Of a stretch of DNA of 64,000 nt, positions 37,538-46,876 are shown one piece after another. The stretch comes from Deltaproteobacteria bacterium. GTDB lineage: Bacteria > Desulfobacterota > Desulfobulbia > Desulfobulbales > Desulfurivibrionaceae. The stretch covers positions 1 through 64,000 of the forward strand of contig DUZW01000013.1 of NCBI GenBank assembly GCA_013349295.1, given 5' to 3'. A program made the position numbers and the translations under genes. Numbering within the stretch: the stretch's first letter is position 1; each line of letters begins with the position of its first letter. The notes under the pieces are model-generated. The model saw nothing but the letters and a program-made list of their open reading frames with translations, was not told the origin of the DNA and did no database searches.

Positions 37538-38770
37538 CTATTCGTATCGCAGGGCCACGGCCGGATCGACCTTGGCTGCCTGCCAGGAAGGATACAGGGT
37601 GGCGACCAGGGTAATAACCGTTGCCGACAGGGCAATGAGGATGACATCCGAAGGCAGGACCAGCACCGGCAGAGTGGAAATCGGATACACGTCAGGCAGT
37701 TTGATGAACTGATAGCGACTCAGGATCGCGCAGAGGCCCAGCCCCCCAAGCACCCCAAGCAAGGTGCCGACAAGACCGATAACCAACCCCTCATAGATGA
37801 AAATCCGCATGATACTGCCGGAAGTGGCTCCCATGGATTTCAGGATGGCGATATCCTTATTCTTCTCCATGACCACCATGATCAGGGTACTGACGATATT
37901 GAAGGCTGCGACCATCACCACCAGGGCCATGATCACCGAGAGAGCCGTTTTTTCCAGGGCGAGGGCGGAAAAGATATTCCGGTTCATCCGCATCCAATCC
38001 TTGGCGAAGAAATTCGGACCCAGAGCCTGCTCAATCCGCCTGGCTATCTGATCCGCCTGATTGAGATCGGTGGTTTTCACCTCCAAGCCATGCACCGCGC
38101 CGGGCAGATCGAAGAATCGCTGTGCCGTTTCCAGGGAAACATAAGCCAGGGCGGAATCATACTCGTACATGCCGGTTTCAAAAATCCCTACGACCTGACA
38201 GGTAGAGACCTTGGGAATCACGCCCATGGGCGTAAGAGGTCCCGCAGCCGAGATCAACCGCACCCGGTCATGCAGGGCGACATGCAACTGGACGGCAAGC
38301 TCCTTGCCCAGGATGATACCCGGCGGTTTGCCCGCGCCAGGCTGGCCGAACGAGAGATCGGCGATTTTTCCATTGCGCAGATGCTTTTCCAGACTGAGTA
38401 CGCCGGGGGCGGTGGCCGGATCAAGACCGCGCAACACGGCGCCGGTTCCGCCTTCGCCACTGGTAATCATGGCCTGGCTGTACAGATAGGGCGTGACCCC
38501 GCTTACCCCTGCAACCGTACGGACCTTAGCCGCGACCTCCTCGTATCCTGTTATATTCCCGGTAAAATCCTGAACCACGACATGGGAGTTGATCCCCAGG
38601 ATCTTATCTCGAAATTCGGAGGTAAAGCCGGTCATCACGGCAAGAACCACGATAAGGGCCATAACCCCGACCATGACTCCGGCAATGGAAATCAACGAAA
38701 TAAGCGAAATGAAGCCGTGTTTGCGCTTGGCCTTGAGATATCGCAGACAGACAAACCATTCAAATTGCAC
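37538..38770 (-). CDS. lolC: Lipoprotein-releasing system permease LolC/LolE
   Basis: 410-aa MacB/FtsX-fold permease: one N-terminal helix (residues 20-50, ISIAGVMVGVMALIVVLAVMTGF), a large periplasmic domain and three C-terminal helices. Only one lolC/E-type gene is present next to lolD, so the complex may be a homodimer as in many non-enteric bacteria. GTG start at 38770 has GAGAGG six bases upstream. A dispersed repeat separates it from lysS. Confidence 0.92.
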   Translation of the reverse strand: MQFEWFVCLRYLKAKRKHGFISLISLISIAGVMVGVMALIVVLAVMTGFTSEFRDKILGINSHVVVQDFTGNITGYEEVAAKVRTVAGVSGVTPYLYSQAMITSGEGGTGAVLRGLDPATAPGVLSLEKHLRNGKIADLSFGQPGAGKPPGIILGKELAVQLHVALHDRVRLISAAGPLTPMGVIPKVSTCQVVGIFETGMYEYDSALAYVSLETAQRFFDLPGAVHGLEVKTTDLNQADQIARRIEQALGPNFFAKDWMRMNRNIFSALALEKTALSVIMALVVMVAAFNIVSTLIMVVMEKNKDIAILKSMGATSGSIMRIFIYEGLVIGLVGTLLGVLGGLGLCAILSRYQFIKLPDVYPISTLPVLVLPSDVILIALSATVITLVATLYPSWQAAKVDPAVALRYE

Positions 38771-38807
38771 AATTTACCTCTCTTACTTATACGGCACCCA
38801 GACAATT

Positions 38808-38917
38808 GTAACCGTTCAGGAGCGCCGCAGAGGCGCGGAAGAGGCCTGCGAAGTGTGCTATTGCACTCGAGCAGGCCGATGACAAAGCAGATGCCGTGCT
38901 CCTGGACGGACGGTTAC
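38808..38917 (-). repeat. Dispersed repeat copy 2, after lysS
   Basis: 110-bp element between lysS and lolC. Ends are a perfect 8-bp inverted repeat (GTAACCGT 38808-38815 / ACGGTTAC 38910-38917) extended by TTCAGGAGC / GCTCCTGGA. It shares the 16-bp block CAGAGGCGCGGAAGAG with copy 3 and CCGATGACAAAGCAG with copy 1. Its right end lies 5 bp from the lysS stop codon. Confidence 0.8.
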
Positions 38918-38922
38918 GCGGC

Positions 38923-40398
38923 TTACTTGCTCTCCGGGCGCAGATGCGGGAAAAGGATAACATCACGGATCGAGGCGGAGTCGGTAAGCAGCATAACCAA
39001 ACGGTCGATACCGATTCCCTCACCTGCAGCGGGTGGCATCCCATATTCCAAGGCCCGGACAAAGTCCTCATCCATCTCGGGAAAGATTTCCTCGTCATTG
39101 CCCCGTTCGTCAATCTGTTTTTCCAACCGCTGTTTCTGGTCGATGGGATCATTGAGTTCGCTGAAGGCATTGGCTATTTCCCGACCGGTCACGAACAGTT
39201 CAAACCGATCAGTGACCTCGGGATTCTTCTCGTTACGGCGGGCCAGCGGCGAAACCTCGGTGGGATACTGAGTCACGAAGGTGGGATTGATCAATTTTTC
39301 TTCCACCAGCAGCTCAAACAGTTCGGTCTTGGCCTTGCCATGCCCTGCCAGCGGCTCAAGGGCGATACCCTTTTCCATGGCAAACCGACGGGTAAGAGCC
39401 GGGTCGGCGAGCACCGCCATATCAACCCCGCCCACCTCCATGAGCGCCTCATCCATGGTATAGCGCTTCCAGGGCGGGGAAAGATCGACCTCCTGGCCCT
39501 GGTAGCTCACGACCATGGAACCGGTGACCTCAGCGGCCACGTAGGAAACCATCTCCTCGGTGAGATCCATGAGATCCTCGTAGGTGGCAAAAGCCTGATA
39601 GAACTCAAGCATGGTGAATTCGGGATTATGCCGGGTGGAAAGCCCTTCGTTCCTGAAATTACGATTGATCTCGAAGACCTTTTCAAACCCTCCCACCAGC
39701 AACCGTTTCAGATAAAGCTCCGGGGCAATGCGCAGGTAGAGATCCATGCCCAAAGCATTATGATGGGTCTTGAAGGGCTTGGCCGTGGCCCCACCGGCAA
39801 TGGGTTGCATCATGGGGGTTTCAACCTCCATGAAGCCTCGGTTTACCAGAAAATCACGGATCAGACGGATGATCTCAACACGTTTACGAAAGGTGTCGCG
39901 CACCTCCGGGTTCATGATTAGATCGACATAGCGCTGGCGATACCTGGTTTCCACATCGGTGAGGCCGTGGAACTTCTCCGGCAGGGGGCGCAGGGATTTG
40001 GTGACAGGCTTCAAGGTTGCCGCGTCTATGGTGAGCTCTCCGGTCTGGGTACGGAACAGAGTCCCGCCAAAACCGACGATATCCCCGAGATCAAGTTTCT
40101 TGAAGATCTGGTAGGTCTCCACCCCAACCTCATCGCGCTTGACATACACCTGAATCCGGCCGGTTTCATCCTGGATCTGGACAAAGGCAGCCTTGCCGAA
40201 CTTGCGCAAGGCCATGATCCGGCCGGCAACTGATTTGATCCCCTCTTCCAGGGGGGCGTCCGGATTGTCGTTTTTTGCCAGGATATCGTTGATCCGGTGG
40301 GCGGGCTTGAAATCGTTGGCATAGAGGTTAACGCCCAGATCCGCGAGTTCCTGGGCCTTTTGACGGCGTTGCTTTAAAACCTGATTCAGTTCTTCCAT
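38923..40398 (-). CDS. lysS: Lysyl-tRNA synthetase (class II)
   Basis: 491-aa class II aminoacyl-tRNA synthetase. An N-terminal OB-fold for anticodon binding (residues 55-150) is followed by the catalytic core with motif 2 (FRNEGLSTRHNPEFTMLEFYQA in part) and motif 3 (GIGIDRLVML). The C-terminal DVILFPHLRPE is typical of LysS. Confidence 0.97.
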   Translation of the reverse strand: MEELNQVLKQRRQKAQELADLGVNLYANDFKPAHRINDILAKNDNPDAPLEEGIKSVAGRIMALRKFGKAAFVQIQDETGRIQVYVKRDEVGVETYQIFKKLDLGDIVGFGGTLFRTQTGELTIDAATLKPVTKSLRPLPEKFHGLTDVETRYRQRYVDLIMNPEVRDTFRKRVEIIRLIRDFLVNRGFMEVETPMMQPIAGGATAKPFKTHHNALGMDLYLRIAPELYLKRLLVGGFEKVFEINRNFRNEGLSTRHNPEFTMLEFYQAFATYEDLMDLTEEMVSYVAAEVTGSMVVSYQGQEVDLSPPWKRYTMDEALMEVGGVDMAVLADPALTRRFAMEKGIALEPLAGHGKAKTELFELLVEEKLINPTFVTQYPTEVSPLARRNEKNPEVTDRFELFVTGREIANAFSELNDPIDQKQRLEKQIDERGNDEEIFPEMDEDFVRALEYGMPPAAGEGIGIDRLVMLLTDSASIRDVILFPHLRPESK

Positions 40399-40455
40399 TG
40401 CTCAATACTCAATTTTTATAGTGGTTGGATAAAGGAGTTGCCTGCGGCGTTTGCG

Positions 40456-41547
40456 CTACAGATATTTATCACGCAACAGCTTGGAAAGATCCCTGGTCAG
40501 GGCCAGCACCTTTTTGGCGTGGGGCAAAGACAGGGAGCCGGTTCCGCAGCTTGGGGTTATCAAGGTCCGGCGAAGCAGTCTCTGGTAATCCCAAGAGCCG
40601 TTCCCGCCGCCGACAAGCTGAGCGGCCTGCGTCTCCCAACGGGCCAGAAGGGACTCCGCTGTTTCCTGTTCAATATATTCCTTTTCCGAGGTGGGCACGA
40701 TCCCCCAGGCAATAATACCGCCCCGGTTCAGGAAGGTGTACAGCGCATCCTTGCAAGCGACAAGCTTGTCGAAAAAACCGTAGGCGTCAAAACTGACGAT
40801 ATCAAGGGAGGTGGACAAAAGAAATTCCCAGTCCGTGTTGGCGCAAACATGGATGCCCACCAACCCGCCCGCTGCCTGCGCCGCGCCGATAATCTCATTG
40901 AGATCCCGGCCAAGCTCATCCAGGGAAACACTGAGAAAAGCCGAGGAACCAAGACCGGCCAAGGCCGGCTCGTCGATAAAAAGAATAACCGGGGCCTGCG
41001 ATACCGCGAGAAGCCGCACCTGCCAGGCAGCCTTAAGGGAAAGTCCCTTCACCACCATTTCCCGGATGGTAGGCTCATAATAAGCGGCTCTCCCTTCCCG
41101 GTCGTGGAGCCCGGTAAGCAGGGTAAACGGGCCGGTCATCTGCCCCTTGACCGCGGCCACGGTTTTTCCGGCAACTGCCTCCTCCAGGGCGAATAGGCCT
41201 TGGGCCCGGTCCCGACTCACGGCAAAAGGCGAATCCGGTAAAAGGGTCGGGTCGTCGAGGGCGGCGAGATAGTGCTCGAAATATGCGAGCATCTCATCGG
41301 CAAAGGTCTCGGTCCGGATATCAAAACAGGTGCGATCAGCCTCTTCGATAATACCGGGCATCCCTTCGCTGAACTGACTGAGCATTCCCTCCTTGGGGTT
41401 GCTCGGCAATTGCGGCCACAACGGAATATCGGGGGTATGCTCAAAAATAAGGGAAAACGCCTCCCGATGGTCTGCAACCGGCAGACTGCCAATGAGGGTC
41501 GCCAGGCCATTTGCCTGAAATCGAGAGGAGGGGTTGTCTTGGCTCAT
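40456..41547 (-). CDS. Core-MetE-like methionine synthase / UROD-MetE family protein
   Basis: 363-aa TIM-barrel protein resembling only the C-terminal catalytic half of cobalamin-independent methionine synthase. Probable zinc ligands are seen: His and Cys in GIHVCANTDW and a Cys in PSCGTGSL. The N-terminal folate-binding half of MetE (full length about 750 aa) is absent. Short core-MetE enzymes are known that use methyl-corrinoid donors instead of methyl-folate. ATG at 41547 chosen (MSQDNPSS); its ribosome site is weak. Substrate is not provable from sequence. Confidence 0.75.
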   Translation of the reverse strand: MSQDNPSSRFQANGLATLIGSLPVADHREAFSLIFEHTPDIPLWPQLPSNPKEGMLSQFSEGMPGIIEEADRTCFDIRTETFADEMLAYFEHYLAALDDPTLLPDSPFAVSRDRAQGLFALEEAVAGKTVAAVKGQMTGPFTLLTGLHDREGRAAYYEPTIREMVVKGLSLKAAWQVRLLAVSQAPVILFIDEPALAGLGSSAFLSVSLDELGRDLNEIIGAAQAAGGLVGIHVCANTDWEFLLSTSLDIVSFDAYGFFDKLVACKDALYTFLNRGGIIAWGIVPTSEKEYIEQETAESLLARWETQAAQLVGGGNGSWDYQRLLRRTLITPSCGTGSLSLPHAKKVLALTRDLSKLLRDKYL

Positions 41548-41599
41548 AGCTTTTACCAGTATCGGGGAATGGCGCTGCGGTATGCGCCCGATTGCAAAA

Positions 41600-41641
41600 C
41601 AGGATGATAAGAAAGCGAAACCCGGCTTTTTTATCATCCTG
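41600..41641. repeat. Long near-perfect inverted repeat upstream of the core-MetE-like gene
   Basis: 17-bp arms (CAGGATGATAAGAAAGC 41600-41616 and GCTTTTTTATCATCCTG 41625-41641) pair with one mismatch around an 8-nt loop. It lies 52 bp upstream of the core-MetE-like start and about 170 bp after glgP. No T-run follows on either strand. The rest of the 266-bp gap shows no gene. Confidence 0.6.
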
Positions 41642-41813
41642 CTAGCTATCAACAATAGGGCGAAAAGTCAATGGATTTTGGGGACAGCGCCGTCTTGCCC
41701 GAGACCGGAAACCCCTTGATCGCTGTAAAACGGACGACCACAAACCCCACGAAAGAACACGAAAAAAGCTTACGAGCCAAGAAACCTTTCCTGATTTTCG
41801 TAGCGCCTAAAAA

Positions 41814-44288
41814 TCAATCCAACGGGATTCCCCAGATCTCACGGGCATATTCCCGAATGGTCCGGTCGCTGGAAAATTTTCCCATCCGGGCCACGTTGAG
41901 GATGGATTTACGAATCCATTTCGGTTGATCGCGATACAGCTCGCCCACTTCCTTCTGGCAGCGGAGATAATCCTCCAGATCAAGGAGGAGCAGGTAGGGG
42001 TCGTTGAGGTTGAGCAACCCCTCGACGATGGGGGCAAAGAGAGTGGTGTCGCCCCTGCTGAAATAGCCGCTGCGGATGCTATCCAGGGTGCGCTTCACCT
42101 CCGGGTTGTCACGATATACATCAAAGGCGTTACGGAGCGGATTTCGCTTGGCCGCCTCAACCTCTTCCGTGGTCATGCCGAAGATGAACATATTCTCGGC
42201 CCCGACCTCATCACGAATCTCGATATTGGCGCCGTCAAGGGTCCCTATGGTAAGAGCGCCATTTAAAGAAAATTTCATGTTGCCGGTGCCGGATGCCTCG
42301 GTACCCGCAGTGGAAATCTGTTCGGAAAGGTCGGAGGCCGGAAAAATCTTTTCGGCGACAGAGACGCCATAGTTGGGGATAAAGACCACCTTGAGCCTAT
42401 CTCCCACCCGTGAATCCTGGTTGACCACCTCGGCCACCGAATTGATCAGCTTGATGATCAGTTTTGCCTTGAAATACGAAGGCGCGGCCTTGCCCCCGAA
42501 AATGACGGTGCGCGCGGGAGAATCCGTGTCCTCCCCGTTGGCGATCCGATGGTACAGCGTGATGACATGCAGGATATTGAGCAGCTGGCGCTTATACTCG
42601 TGGAGCCGTTTCACCTGAACATCGAACATGGTGTGGGGGTTTACCACCACCCCGCATTCCTCCTTGATGATCGCGGCCAACCGTTTTTTGTTTTCCGTTT
42701 TCACCTTGGCCCATTTTTTTTGAAACTTCGGCTGATCGGCATAGGGTTCCAAATTCCGCAGATGGTCGAGATTGGTGACCCATTCCCCGCCGATGGTGCT
42801 GGTGATCAGGCCGGCCATGCCGGGATTGCATTTGAGCAGCCAGCGCCGTTGAGTTATGCCGTTGGTTTTACAATTAAAGCGACCGGGATAAAACTCGTGG
42901 AAATCCTTAAAAAGCCTGGTCTTCAGCAAATGGGTGTGGAGTACGGCCACCCCATTGACCGAATGACTGCCCACGATGGCCAGATACGCCATGCGCACCC
43001 TTTTCACCGGCACCTCTTCGATAATGGACATGTCGCGCAATTTATCGTCCCTGCCCGGATAGCGGGCCGCAACCTCTTCGAGGAATCGACGATTGATCTC
43101 GTAAATGATCTCAAGGTGCCGGGGCAACACCTTGCCCAGCAGCTCCACGGGCCAGCTCTCCAGGGCCTCAGGCATCAGGGTGTGATTGGTGTAGCCGAAG
43201 GTGCCGACGCAGATCTGCCAGGCCTTTTCCCAGGGAACCGACTCCTCGTCCACCAGAAGCCGCATGAATTCAGGAATGGCGATGGACGGATGGGTATCGT
43301 TGAGCTGCACCGCGATCTCTTCGGTGAACGAATCGAAATCACTGTGCTTTTTTTTGTGCCGCCGGAGGATATCCTGAAAGGTGGCGGCCACGAAAAAGTA
43401 TTGCTGCTTCAGACGCAGCTCCTGACCCTGCCGAATATCATCCGAGGGATAGAGAACCTTGGAAATCGTTTCCGACTGCACCTTGTCCTGCACGGCCGAG
43501 ATGTAATCGCCCCGGTTGAACGAGCTAAGGTCAAGCTCACGGGAAGCCTTGGCCGTCCAGAGACGCATATTAATGACATTGTCATTGTTAAAGCCAGGCA
43601 CCAGAACATCACAGGCCATGGCCATGATCTCTTCGGTCTCGATCCACTCGGTACGCAGCTCGCCCTTGTTGTTCCGGTAGCGCTGCACCCGGCCGTAATA
43701 TTTCACCGGATAGAGATTCTGGGGCCTTTCAAACTCCCAAGGGGTGCCGTAGCGCAGCCAGTTATCAGGATACTCCACCTGGAAGCCGTCAATGATGCGC
43801 TGATAAAACAAGCCATACTCGTAGCGGATCCCATAGCCGTAGGATGGAACGCCCAAGGTTGCCAGGGAATCAAGAAAACAGGCGGCCAACCGACCAAGGC
43901 CGCCGTTGCCGAGCGCGGCATCCTCCTCTTCCTCCCTGATTTCTTCGAGATCGTAGCCCATCTCCTGCATAACCCCGGCCATCTCATCATAAAAGCCGAG
44001 ATTGATAAGGCTGTTACCCAACGATCTCCCGATAAGAAACTCCAAGGACAGGTAGTAGACCCGCTTCTTGTTTTTCGCGTAATACCCCTTTTGCGTTGCA
44101 ACCCAACGCTCGATCAAAAAGTCACGGATGGTGTACGCCAGAGCCTTATATACATCCCTGTTTCCGCCCCGTTGCGGATCACGACCAAGAAAACTCAGCA
44201 TGTGGTGATTGATCGTTGTCAGGAAATCCTTTTCATTAAGCGATTTAATAAGGGTACAGTATGGGGCTTGCGGGGTTTTCTCGTTCAT
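41814..44288 (-). CDS. glgP: Glycogen/starch/alpha-glucan phosphorylase
   Basis: 824-aa PLP-dependent phosphorylase releasing glucose 1-phosphate from glycogen. The PLP-site region EASGTGNMKFSLNGAL and TLDGANIE are intact, as are the N-terminal GNGGLGRLAACFLDS and NDTHPSIAIPE motifs. Length is typical of the large-type family. No other glycogen genes are next to it. The 210-bp upstream gap shows no clear promoter. Confidence 0.96.
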   Translation of the reverse strand: MNEKTPQAPYCTLIKSLNEKDFLTTINHHMLSFLGRDPQRGGNRDVYKALAYTIRDFLIERWVATQKGYYAKNKKRVYYLSLEFLIGRSLGNSLINLGFYDEMAGVMQEMGYDLEEIREEEEDAALGNGGLGRLAACFLDSLATLGVPSYGYGIRYEYGLFYQRIIDGFQVEYPDNWLRYGTPWEFERPQNLYPVKYYGRVQRYRNNKGELRTEWIETEEIMAMACDVLVPGFNNDNVINMRLWTAKASRELDLSSFNRGDYISAVQDKVQSETISKVLYPSDDIRQGQELRLKQQYFFVAATFQDILRRHKKKHSDFDSFTEEIAVQLNDTHPSIAIPEFMRLLVDEESVPWEKAWQICVGTFGYTNHTLMPEALESWPVELLGKVLPRHLEIIYEINRRFLEEVAARYPGRDDKLRDMSIIEEVPVKRVRMAYLAIVGSHSVNGVAVLHTHLLKTRLFKDFHEFYPGRFNCKTNGITQRRWLLKCNPGMAGLITSTIGGEWVTNLDHLRNLEPYADQPKFQKKWAKVKTENKKRLAAIIKEECGVVVNPHTMFDVQVKRLHEYKRQLLNILHVITLYHRIANGEDTDSPARTVIFGGKAAPSYFKAKLIIKLINSVAEVVNQDSRVGDRLKVVFIPNYGVSVAEKIFPASDLSEQISTAGTEASGTGNMKFSLNGALTIGTLDGANIEIRDEVGAENMFIFGMTTEEVEAAKRNPLRNAFDVYRDNPEVKRTLDSIRSGYFSRGDTTLFAPIVEGLLNLNDPYLLLLDLEDYLRCQKEVGELYRDQPKWIRKSILNVARMGKFSSDRTIREYAREIWGIPLD

Positions 44289-44498
44289 GGGTTACTGCCT
44301 GCATCCTTGAGGTTGATCTGCTTAAAAAACGCCCCCGGTCTCTGCGACAACACCTGCTCGATTCACGGTACAACGGGGCTGAATAAACAGCTAAACTTAT
44401 TTAAGAGCCATGACGGAATAATCTTTCCCTTCCTAATGAGTTCCTAACGCTTCTGCCCATTATGCCGTTTTCCCCGTCCAATTGGCAATATCGTTTTG

Positions 44499-45974
44499 CT
44501 ATGACGACGTTGTTGATGCCCCGGCCTCAAGAAATATCTTCACCCAGGCCAGGGCCTGTTCCCGGTTCGCCACCACCCCCTCCACCTGCGCCGTCACCAC
44601 CCCTTCGAGGATCTCCTTGAAGACCGGGCCGGGTTCAAGAGCAAAGATCCCGATAAGATCATGCCCCGTGACCAGCGGCGGGCCGGCGAATACCGGCTGA
44701 ATATATTCCTCATATACCCCATGCACCTCAAACAAGAGCGCGGCCAGATTTGCCTCCATGCCCTCGGGTTTTCCCACCCCCTGCCCGGCAAGGCTGTCCG
44801 CCATGGCCAGCAGGAAGAGGCCGGCCAACTCATCGCCAACCGCCTTGACCAGACGCAGACAGGCCTTGCGAGTGATCCCGGTACGCAACCGGGCATTGCT
44901 GAGATGAAACGGCCACATATGCAGGGCAATAAGCCGGGCCACCCGATTGCGATCATCCTTGGGCCAGTGCAGCCTTTCGGCGATCCTTTCAAAAATCGCG
45001 GCCCCAGCCTGATCGTGATTATAAAAGGTTATCTTTTCTTCAAGCAGTCGGTGCGTCTCCGGTTTACCCAGATCATGGAACAGGGCTGCCCATTTCAGCA
45101 AGAAGGCCCGTTTTCCTTTGACCGCTTCCAGGAACAGGCCACCCTGCCCAGGAAAATACGCCTCCGGCTCAAGCAGGATTTTTTCCAGCCAATGCAAGGC
45201 CTCCAGACTGTGCTCAAACACATCGAGATGATGACTGGCAGGCTGAACCAGACCACGGCCCGAAACAAGTTCGGGAAAGACAACCCAGAGAAGACCGGTT
45301 TGCGCCATGCGGCTGATCGTCCGCCAGGCACGAGGCGAAGCGATGATCAGACCAAGCTCATAGGCCACCCGCTCCATGGCCGGTTTGCTCAGCAGCTCGG
45401 CATGGGCGGCAATAGCCGCCTCGGTCCGCGCTTCGATGGCAAAATCCAGGCCGGCCGAAAAGCGGTAAGCCCGCAGCAGCCGCAAGGGGTCGGCCAGCAG
45501 ATTGGCCAAAGCCGGGGTACGGATGAGCTTGCGCTCCAGGTCGGCCACACCCCCGAAAGGATCAATAACCGTGAGCGCGGCAAGGGCGCCGCCGCTTCCA
45601 GGGGCAAGGGCAACGGCCATGGCGTTGATGGTAAAATCCCGCTGGCCAAGGTCTTCTTCAATGGTGGTGGTCTGGTTTCTGAAACCGGAAAAATCAAGGG
45701 TAAAGCCCTGCCAGACAACCCTGGCCACGTCTTCCGACTCATCGAGCAGAACAAAGGTTCCTCCCAGCAGAGTGCAGACCTCGCGGGCGCAGAGCACGGC
45801 GCCAACCGGCACGGTGAGATCAAGATCCTTGGCCGCCACCCCCAGCAGCCAATCCCGCACCGGCCCGCCCGCCACGTACATGGGCTGCCCGCTGCGGTTC
45901 GCGACCCGGCCCAGGGCCCGGCGCAGCTCCTCGGGATACGTTTGCAGCCAATCCTGGGTTAATACCGTTGCCAT
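44499..45974 (-). CDS. CCA tRNA nucleotidyltransferase / poly(A) polymerase family with HD domain
   Basis: 491-aa nucleotidyltransferase. The catalytic motif is YVAGGPVRDWLLG...DLDLTV (residues 33-55), then the RNA-binding region RDFTINAMA, then an HD phosphohydrolase domain (FHDLGKPETH ... YNHDQAGA). It probably adds or repairs tRNA 3' CCA; some bacteria split C- and A-adding activities and that is not resolvable here. An AAGGA site precedes the ATG. It starts 8 bp after folE2. Confidence 0.88.
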   Translation of the reverse strand: MATVLTQDWLQTYPEELRRALGRVANRSGQPMYVAGGPVRDWLLGVAAKDLDLTVPVGAVLCAREVCTLLGGTFVLLDESEDVARVVWQGFTLDFSGFRNQTTTIEEDLGQRDFTINAMAVALAPGSGGALAALTVIDPFGGVADLERKLIRTPALANLLADPLRLLRAYRFSAGLDFAIEARTEAAIAAHAELLSKPAMERVAYELGLIIASPRAWRTISRMAQTGLLWVVFPELVSGRGLVQPASHHLDVFEHSLEALHWLEKILLEPEAYFPGQGGLFLEAVKGKRAFLLKWAALFHDLGKPETHRLLEEKITFYNHDQAGAAIFERIAERLHWPKDDRNRVARLIALHMWPFHLSNARLRTGITRKACLRLVKAVGDELAGLFLLAMADSLAGQGVGKPEGMEANLAALLFEVHGVYEEYIQPVFAGPPLVTGHDLIGIFALEPGPVFKEILEGVVTAQVEGVVANREQALAWVKIFLEAGASTTSS

Positions 45975-45982
45975 GCCGATCC

Positions 45983-46876
45983 TTACAAATGATTGACGAT
46001 TTCCGCCAGGGTGGTTTCCAGTCGACAGCAGACATCGTGAATATGGATGCTCTCCAGGCTCAACGAGTCGATCGCCACCAGGGTTTCCGGCGGCAATACC
46101 CTGCCGAACCGCTCCCCTGCCCGTCGGGCCACCTCCCGCACCGCGTCCTCGGCAAACTGCGGCAGACTGTGCGAGGTGTAGACCAGTTGGGCCTCATCGG
46201 TTCTTTTCAGCAGATCCTGGGTCACATGCAGGGCCTCTTCCATGCAGGCCAAAAGCTCGGCAATGGATGGGGAAAACCCGGACGACTGCACGGAAAGGGT
46301 GGTCTGGGAGCGTTGCGAATGGGTGGGCAGGGGGCAATCATCGCTCTCTTTGCGAAACAGCGTCTGGTTGTACGCCTGGGTGCAGGGGCAGGCGGTGATG
46401 TGCGCCACGCCGACTCCGAGCATGGCCACGCTCTCCAGATTCTCCCCCGCTCCGACCAGCTTGAGATCAAGGCTGACCGCGATGGAATCCACCGATTGCC
46501 TGCCGCTGACCACGGCTGTCCTGATGAGCGGCAACTGCCCGGTCAGCCGCACCCTGCCGACACTTGCTCCCTGACGCGCCATCATCTCCCTTCCAAGCTG
46601 CAGCCCGTAGTCGCGGAGATCGGCAAACTCCTGCTCATAAAGGGCGGCGATCACCTCTTCCATGCGGGACATATGGATGCCCCGGACCTGCGCGGCGAGA
46701 TTCACCTCAAGCCTGGCCGAAAAAGGAATCCGTCCCTCGGGCAGCCTGACCCATACGGTTTTCCCGCAGATGCCGACCTCCGGCAGGGGCAGGGCAAAAG
46801 AAGGCTGCTGCTGGGGGATATCAAGCCCTTCCGCCAACACCCGTGCATGGTCCTGGGGGGATATGGATGTTTTCAA
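45983..46876 (-). CDS. folE2: GTP cyclohydrolase FolE2 (type IB)
   Basis: Makes 7,8-dihydroneopterin triphosphate from GTP for folate and queuosine synthesis, using a metal other than obligatory zinc. The active-site CPCTQAY motif and the HSQRS His are visible. The likely start is TTG at 46876 (MKTSISPQD), preceded by a strong AGGAGG; it overlaps the glycosyltransferase stop (TTGA). Upstream in-frame codons lie within that gene. Length is 297 aa. Confidence 0.92.
   Translation of the reverse strand: MKTSISPQDHARVLAEGLDIPQQQPSFALPLPEVGICGKTVWVRLPEGRIPFSARLEVNLAAQVRGIHMSRMEEVIAALYEQEFADLRDYGLQLGREMMARQGASVGRVRLTGQLPLIRTAVVSGRQSVDSIAVSLDLKLVGAGENLESVAMLGVGVAHITACPCTQAYNQTLFRKESDDCPLPTHSQRSQTTLSVQSSGFSPSIAELLACMEEALHVTQDLLKRTDEAQLVYTSHSLPQFAEDAVREVARRAGERFGRVLPPETLVAIDSLSLESIHIHDVCCRLETTLAEIVNHL

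Noticed and set aside
41600-41641. Hairpin as intrinsic terminator of glgP
   Set aside because: No T-run follows the stem on the minus strand and it lies about 170 bp after the stop, so it was kept as an unexplained inverted repeat.
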